Part shown: positions 60,812 to 64,000 of the stretch, piece after piece | Layout: every line of letters begins with the position of its first letter | How positions within the stretch are numbered: position 1 is the first letter of the stretch | From: a virus | IMG/VR virus record: IMGVR_UViG_3300032224_001411 | Span: 1 to 64,000 of that record | Direction: 5' to 3' (one strand) | DNA: 64,000 nucleotides | Program-made: the position numbers and the translations under genes | Notes under the pieces: generated by a model | Databases searched by the model: none | What the model saw: only the letters and a program-made list of their open reading frames with translations | What the model was told of the DNA's origin: nothing

Positions 60812-62007
60812 TGAGTATCTCTGATAAACTTACAAACTTAGTGTCTCCTGGACAGTCAGGATCTGATGTACGATCACTCAACACCCCCGAGGCATGGCGT
60901 CCTCGGATGGAGATTGGCTCAGATGGCGGATACATTGTCTCTAGCCCACGGAAAGCTGGAGAAATTCCAGATGCAGTAGATATTCTTAAAGAGTTTGAAC
61001 TCGACCCTAACTCTTGGCGAGTTGTTTCAGTACGAAAGTCTCGTTGGCAGACATATAATGGAGAATGGCTTGAAGCAGCCAGAGTCTCTCTTGCACCTGC
61101 AGACGTATATTTAGGTGACCAACTTGACGTCGAGGCACTCATTGATGAAATTAAAAAATGGCGTCCAGAGCGTGGAATTAAAACTTCTACTGGGAACGGG
61201 GCATACTTACTCTCACCAAGTGATCAGCAGATTGGTAAAAAATCTGGAGCAGGCGGTACGGATCTTTCAGTAGAAAGAATTCTCCAACTTACTGGAGCAT
61301 CAGTTAGCAAGTTTGAAGCATATAAAAAGATGGGCCTCAATCTTGGAACAATTGTTCTTGCACTTCCTGGAGATCATGTTGAAGGGAATGTTAGCCAGAA
61401 TGGTCGCCTACAAGGACAAGCTGCATCCGACCTCGGTATGACCGAGCAAATCCGTGTAGCACGTCGACTGCTTATGGCTCAAATTAAGGCGCATGCTCCT
61501 CTTGCAGAGAAGATGGTTGTTCCTGTAGTAAATGGAAACCACGACGAAGTTACTCGTCAGGTAGCAGCAGATCCTGCTGACGGCTGGAACGTCGAGATTG
61601 CATCGGCAGTTCAGGATGCTTGCGCCGAGAATCCAGCTCTTCAACACGTTGAGTTCCGTTTTCCAGAATCAGGACATCAAACACTTACGGTTGATGTTAA
61701 CGGATGCATGCTTGGAATTTTTCACGGGCATCAAGCCGGACGTGACGTCACTAAATATTTGTCAGGACAAGCAGCAGGTCAAACTGCACTTGGTGGGGCT
61801 GATGTCTGGATTTCTGGCCATTTTCATAACTTTAAAAGTATGGATATTGGCGAGCGCCTTTGGGTGCAATGTCCAACTACAGACCCAGGCTCTGACTGGT
61901 TTCGTGACCGATCTGGAATGTCTTCAAAGCCTGGTCTTTTGACAATGGTTATTGGCGGGGACTATGCTCCTCGAGAGTTTATCAGCGTTATTCCAACGAG
62001 TATTTAA
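60811..62007 (+). CDS. Mre11/SbcD-like metallophosphoesterase
   Basis: 398 residues. SPSDQQIGK, LPGDHVEGN, VNGNHDEVT, FHGHQAG and ISGHFHNF are the five metal-site motifs in order, from about residue 130 on. The N-terminal 110 residues are a separate domain (DSWRVVSVRKSRWQTYNGEW). Likely a DNA repair or recombination exonuclease. Confidence 0.8.
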   Translation: MSISDKLTNLVSPGQSGSDVRSLNTPEAWRPRMEIGSDGGYIVSSPRKAGEIPDAVDILKEFELDPNSWRVVSVRKSRWQTYNGEWLEAARVSLAPADVYLGDQLDVEALIDEIKKWRPERGIKTSTGNGAYLLSPSDQQIGKKSGAGGTDLSVERILQLTGASVSKFEAYKKMGLNLGTIVLALPGDHVEGNVSQNGRLQGQAASDLGMTEQIRVARRLLMAQIKAHAPLAEKMVVPVVNGNHDEVTRQVAADPADGWNVEIASAVQDACAENPALQHVEFRFPESGHQTLTVDVNGCMLGIFHGHQAGRDVTKYLSGQAAGQTALGGADVWISGHFHNFKSMDIGERLWVQCPTTDPGSDWFRDRSGMSSKPGLLTMVIGGDYAPREFISVIPTSI

Positions 62008-62420
62008 TGGCAGTAGTCTATACCGGAGGTACATTTGATTTGTTCCATAGTGGGCACGTTAACCTTCTTCGCCGTTGCTCAGAAATTGGAACAGTTATTG
62101 TTTCTTTAAATACTGATGAATTTATTGAAAAATATAAAGGTAAGCCACCAATACTTTCATATCATGAGCGAGAAGCAGTACTCCGCGCATGTCGATACGT
62201 AGATGATGTAGTTCCTAATATTGGTGGATCTGATTCAAAGATATCAATTGATCTTGTTAAACCAGACTATATTGTTATTGGATCTGACTGGGCACAAAAA
62301 GATTATTATGCTCAAATGCAGTTCGATCAGGACTGGTTAGATGCTAGAGGAATTGGGCTTATCTATATTCCATACACGAAAGAGATCTCGTCTACGGACA
62401 TTAAACAACGCTTAAAATGA
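62007..62420 (+). CDS. TagD-like cytidylyltransferase
   Basis: 137 residues. GTFDLFHSGHVNLLRRC (HxGH) and YTKEISSTDIKQR (ISSTxI) are the nucleotidyltransferase motifs, as in glycerol-3-phosphate cytidylyltransferase. It would make a CDP-activated alcohol or sugar for the glycosyl genes that follow. Start overlaps the upstream stop. Confidence 0.85.
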   Translation: MAVVYTGGTFDLFHSGHVNLLRRCSEIGTVIVSLNTDEFIEKYKGKPPILSYHEREAVLRACRYVDDVVPNIGGSDSKISIDLVKPDYIVIGSDWAQKDYYAQMQFDQDWLDARGIGLIYIPYTKEISSTDIKQRLK

Positions 62421-63106
62421 TCACACAAATTATCGTTGCATCTAATGTAGACAGGGAAGACCTTAAAAAGTTAGATTACCCCTATCGTGAAGATGTACGC
62501 CACGACTTTTATAGAGTTAAAGGGCTACCTGGACCAGCACTAACTTGGTCAGAGTACGCTCAGTTTTTTAACTCATTTCCATTAGATAAAAATATTGAAA
62601 CGTACGGATTAATTCACTATAGATGTGCACTGAATTTTGAGTCTGATCAAACTGCAATGAAATATGCACAGAGAGATGAGTTTTTTAAGCGACAGCCAGA
62701 GCATTTTAAAAACTTTAAAAATAAAATTGTTATTGGAAACAAGCTACAGCTAGGAGTTACGGCATGGGAGCAGTATTGCTCACCAAGTGAACATGCAAAA
62801 AATATTCCTATTATGGAAAAAGCCTGTGAAAAATTTTATGAACTTACTGGCTATGACGCAAAGCAATACCTACAATCTGTAACTTATTTATATTCAAGAA
62901 ACATTTTTATTTCTCCAGTGGATTTTGCTGTTAGATGGTATAAAATAGCATTAGAGATTGCCACTTATATGAATTTACTAGACTCACCTCATAAAACAAA
63001 TGACCGGTGGGGAGCATTCATTTTAGAGAGACTATTTTCTGTGTATATCTCATTTGAGCGTGAATATGAAATTATAGAAAGGCCATTGGTATTTTTTACC
63101 GACTAA
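62417..63106 (+). CDS. DUF4422-like glycosyltransferase
   Basis: 229 residues. GLIHYRCALNFE, YLYSRNIFISPVDFAVRWYKIALEIA and NDRWGAFILERLFSVYI follow the layout of DUF4422 glycan enzymes. Overlaps the upstream gene by four bases (ATGA). Substrate unknown. Confidence 0.7.
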   Translation: MITQIIVASNVDREDLKKLDYPYREDVRHDFYRVKGLPGPALTWSEYAQFFNSFPLDKNIETYGLIHYRCALNFESDQTAMKYAQRDEFFKRQPEHFKNFKNKIVIGNKLQLGVTAWEQYCSPSEHAKNIPIMEKACEKFYELTGYDAKQYLQSVTYLYSRNIFISPVDFAVRWYKIALEIATYMNLLDSPHKTNDRWGAFILERLFSVYISFEREYEIIERPLVFFTD

Positions 63107-63109
63107 AAT

Positions 63110-63622
63110 ATGAAGAAAGCCATAGTTATCGCTACGTCCGATGGACGAGAGAATTGGGTACGAGACTGCCTTGAATCGATCCGCGTTCCTATCCCTGTAA
63201 TTGTTGTTTCTACTGGTGGATACGAGCTAGGTAAAATTGAGTGGGTATTAGAAAATACTGACATCGATCGATTTATTTTTTTACAAGACAGCGTGGTGGT
63301 TAGAAACAACCAGCTACTTATGAGTCTTTTTGACTATGAAGGGTCTGTATGTATTATGGATGATCCAGACTGCTTTGGGTCATTTATGGGTCTCTACGAA
63401 AGATCCACACTAAACAGCATTGAAATCCCTAAAGTTGATAGTAAAGAAGAGTCAATTAAACAAGAGTGGTTGTGGACAAAAACATATGTTAAAGCCTGCA
63501 CAAATCACATCCATCCAGTCCCAGTTCGCCACAAGGTTTTAGACACGGTTTATAAAAATGGAAGAGAAAACAGACTTTACATAAATGAAATTTATGAAAA
63601 GTGGAAAGGTACGTGGATGTAA
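63110..63622 (+). CDS. Small glycosyltransferase-like protein
   Basis: 170 residues. MKKAIVIATSDGRENWVRDCLESIRVPIPVIVVSTGGY is a Rossmann-like start and FIFLQDSVVV a metal-site analogue. Shorter than usual GT2 enzymes. In operon with its neighbours. Confidence 0.6.
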   Translation: MKKAIVIATSDGRENWVRDCLESIRVPIPVIVVSTGGYELGKIEWVLENTDIDRFIFLQDSVVVRNNQLLMSLFDYEGSVCIMDDPDCFGSFMGLYERSTLNSIEIPKVDSKEESIKQEWLWTKTYVKACTNHIHPVPVRHKVLDTVYKNGRENRLYINEIYEKWKGTWM

Positions 63623-64000
63623 TGAAGGTAGCAGTCTATACAATTGCACTCAATGAAGAACAGTTTGTAGAGCGTTGGTACGAGAGTGCAAAAGACGCAG
63701 ACTACCTACTTATTGCAGACACTGGCTCAAATGATAGGACGGTAGAACTTGCAAAAAAATTCGGTATTAACGTTATTGATATCAGTGTCAAACCTTGGCG
63801 CTTTGATGATGCTAGGAATGCTGCTCTCGCTGCTTTACCTTCTGACGTGGACTATTGTATTTCTCTTGATATGGATGAGCTCCTTGCCCCAGGCTGGCAT
63901 GAAGAGCTTGAAAAAGCTTATAAAAACAAACTGACCAGGCCGAGATACCGCTACATTTGGAACTTTAATGCAGACGGTACTCCAGGAATTGAGTTTGGCG
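63622..64000 (+). CDS. GT2 glycosyltransferase, cut by the window end
   Basis: At least 126 residues. MKVAVYTIALNEEQFVERWYESAKDADYLLIADTGSNDRT and ISLDMDELLAPGW (DxD) are the classic GT2 layout. The start overlaps the upstream stop (TAATG). The 3' end lies beyond 64000. Confidence 0.85.
   Translation, partial: MKVAVYTIALNEEQFVERWYESAKDADYLLIADTGSNDRTVELAKKFGINVIDISVKPWRFDDARNAALAALPSDVDYCISLDMDELLAPGWHEELEKAYKNKLTRPRYRYIWNFNADGTPGIEFG

Noticed and set aside
63749-63934. Plus-strand leucine-rich ORF at the window end
   Set aside because: It is a shifted frame inside the GT2 gene starting at 63622.

Overview
The window is part of a large tailed-phage genome (Caudoviricetes) whose host is most likely an actinobacterium. 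The phage evidence is a terminase large subunit, cell-wall hydrolases with small membrane proteins, a collagen-like tail fibre, a primase-helicase and a full nucleotide-supply set. The host evidence is a WhiB-type Fe-S regulator, a DUF2637-like membrane protein, a DUF3039-like zinc protein, an MSMEG_6728-like protein, ThyX, class Ib NrdHIEF and many probable leaderless mRNAs. The host assignment is inference. I see no capsid, portal or tape-measure gene, so the virion genes mostly lie outside.

Layout. 1-3.2 kb (minus strand): GC-rich tandem repeat, terL, a peptidoglycan-binding protein, small membrane proteins and an NlpC/P60 lipoprotein. 3.3-14.8 kb (minus): an array of short accessory genes. 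Most short transcription units have their own TTGAC(A/T)-17 bp-TA-rich promoter, often a 5' leader hairpin, a terminator and a G/T-rich spacer full of GCGNAGC mini-hairpins. 14.8-23.4 kb (minus): SSB, an XRE repressor-like protein, small acidic proteins (several ending in EPDLVY), a metallopeptidase-VWA protein, its MoxR ATPase partner and more unknowns. 23.5-28.1 kb (minus): peptidoglycan-binding protein, possible small-terminase-like protein, glycosyltransferase and DnaJ-type zinc proteins. 28.1-31.4 kb (plus): a divergent control region, then a lysis-like group with membrane proteins, a PA14-like coiled-coil protein and an M23 peptidase.

31.5-48.7 kb (mostly minus): DUF2637-like protein, ThyX, dUTPase, tRNA-Arg(UCU), GroES, M23 proteins, a dense run of overlapping small ORFs, a repair protein, GT17, nrdF-nrdE-nrdI-nrdH, a tmRNA, a helix-turn-helix protein, WhiB and a GH130-like protein. 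48.8-56.5 kb (plus): baseplate-like protein, a 1471-residue collagen-like fibre, a glycine-rich adhesin, a DUF4406-dNMP kinase fusion and a serine recombinase. 56.4-60 kb (minus): glycosyltransferase and primase-helicase. 60.1-64 kb (plus): small proteins, a metallophosphoesterase, a TagD-like cytidylyltransferase and three glycosyl-transfer genes, the last cut by the window end.

Together the genes make the phage largely independent for dNTP synthesis (RNR, ThyX, dUTPase, dNMP kinase), replication (primase-helicase, SSB, Mre11-like protein) and glycan modification. The least explained parts are the modular small-gene array with its conserved RNA hairpins, the 14-bp sites scattered from 23.5 to 39.3 kb, the recurrent EPDLVY tail, and the phage-borne tmRNA.
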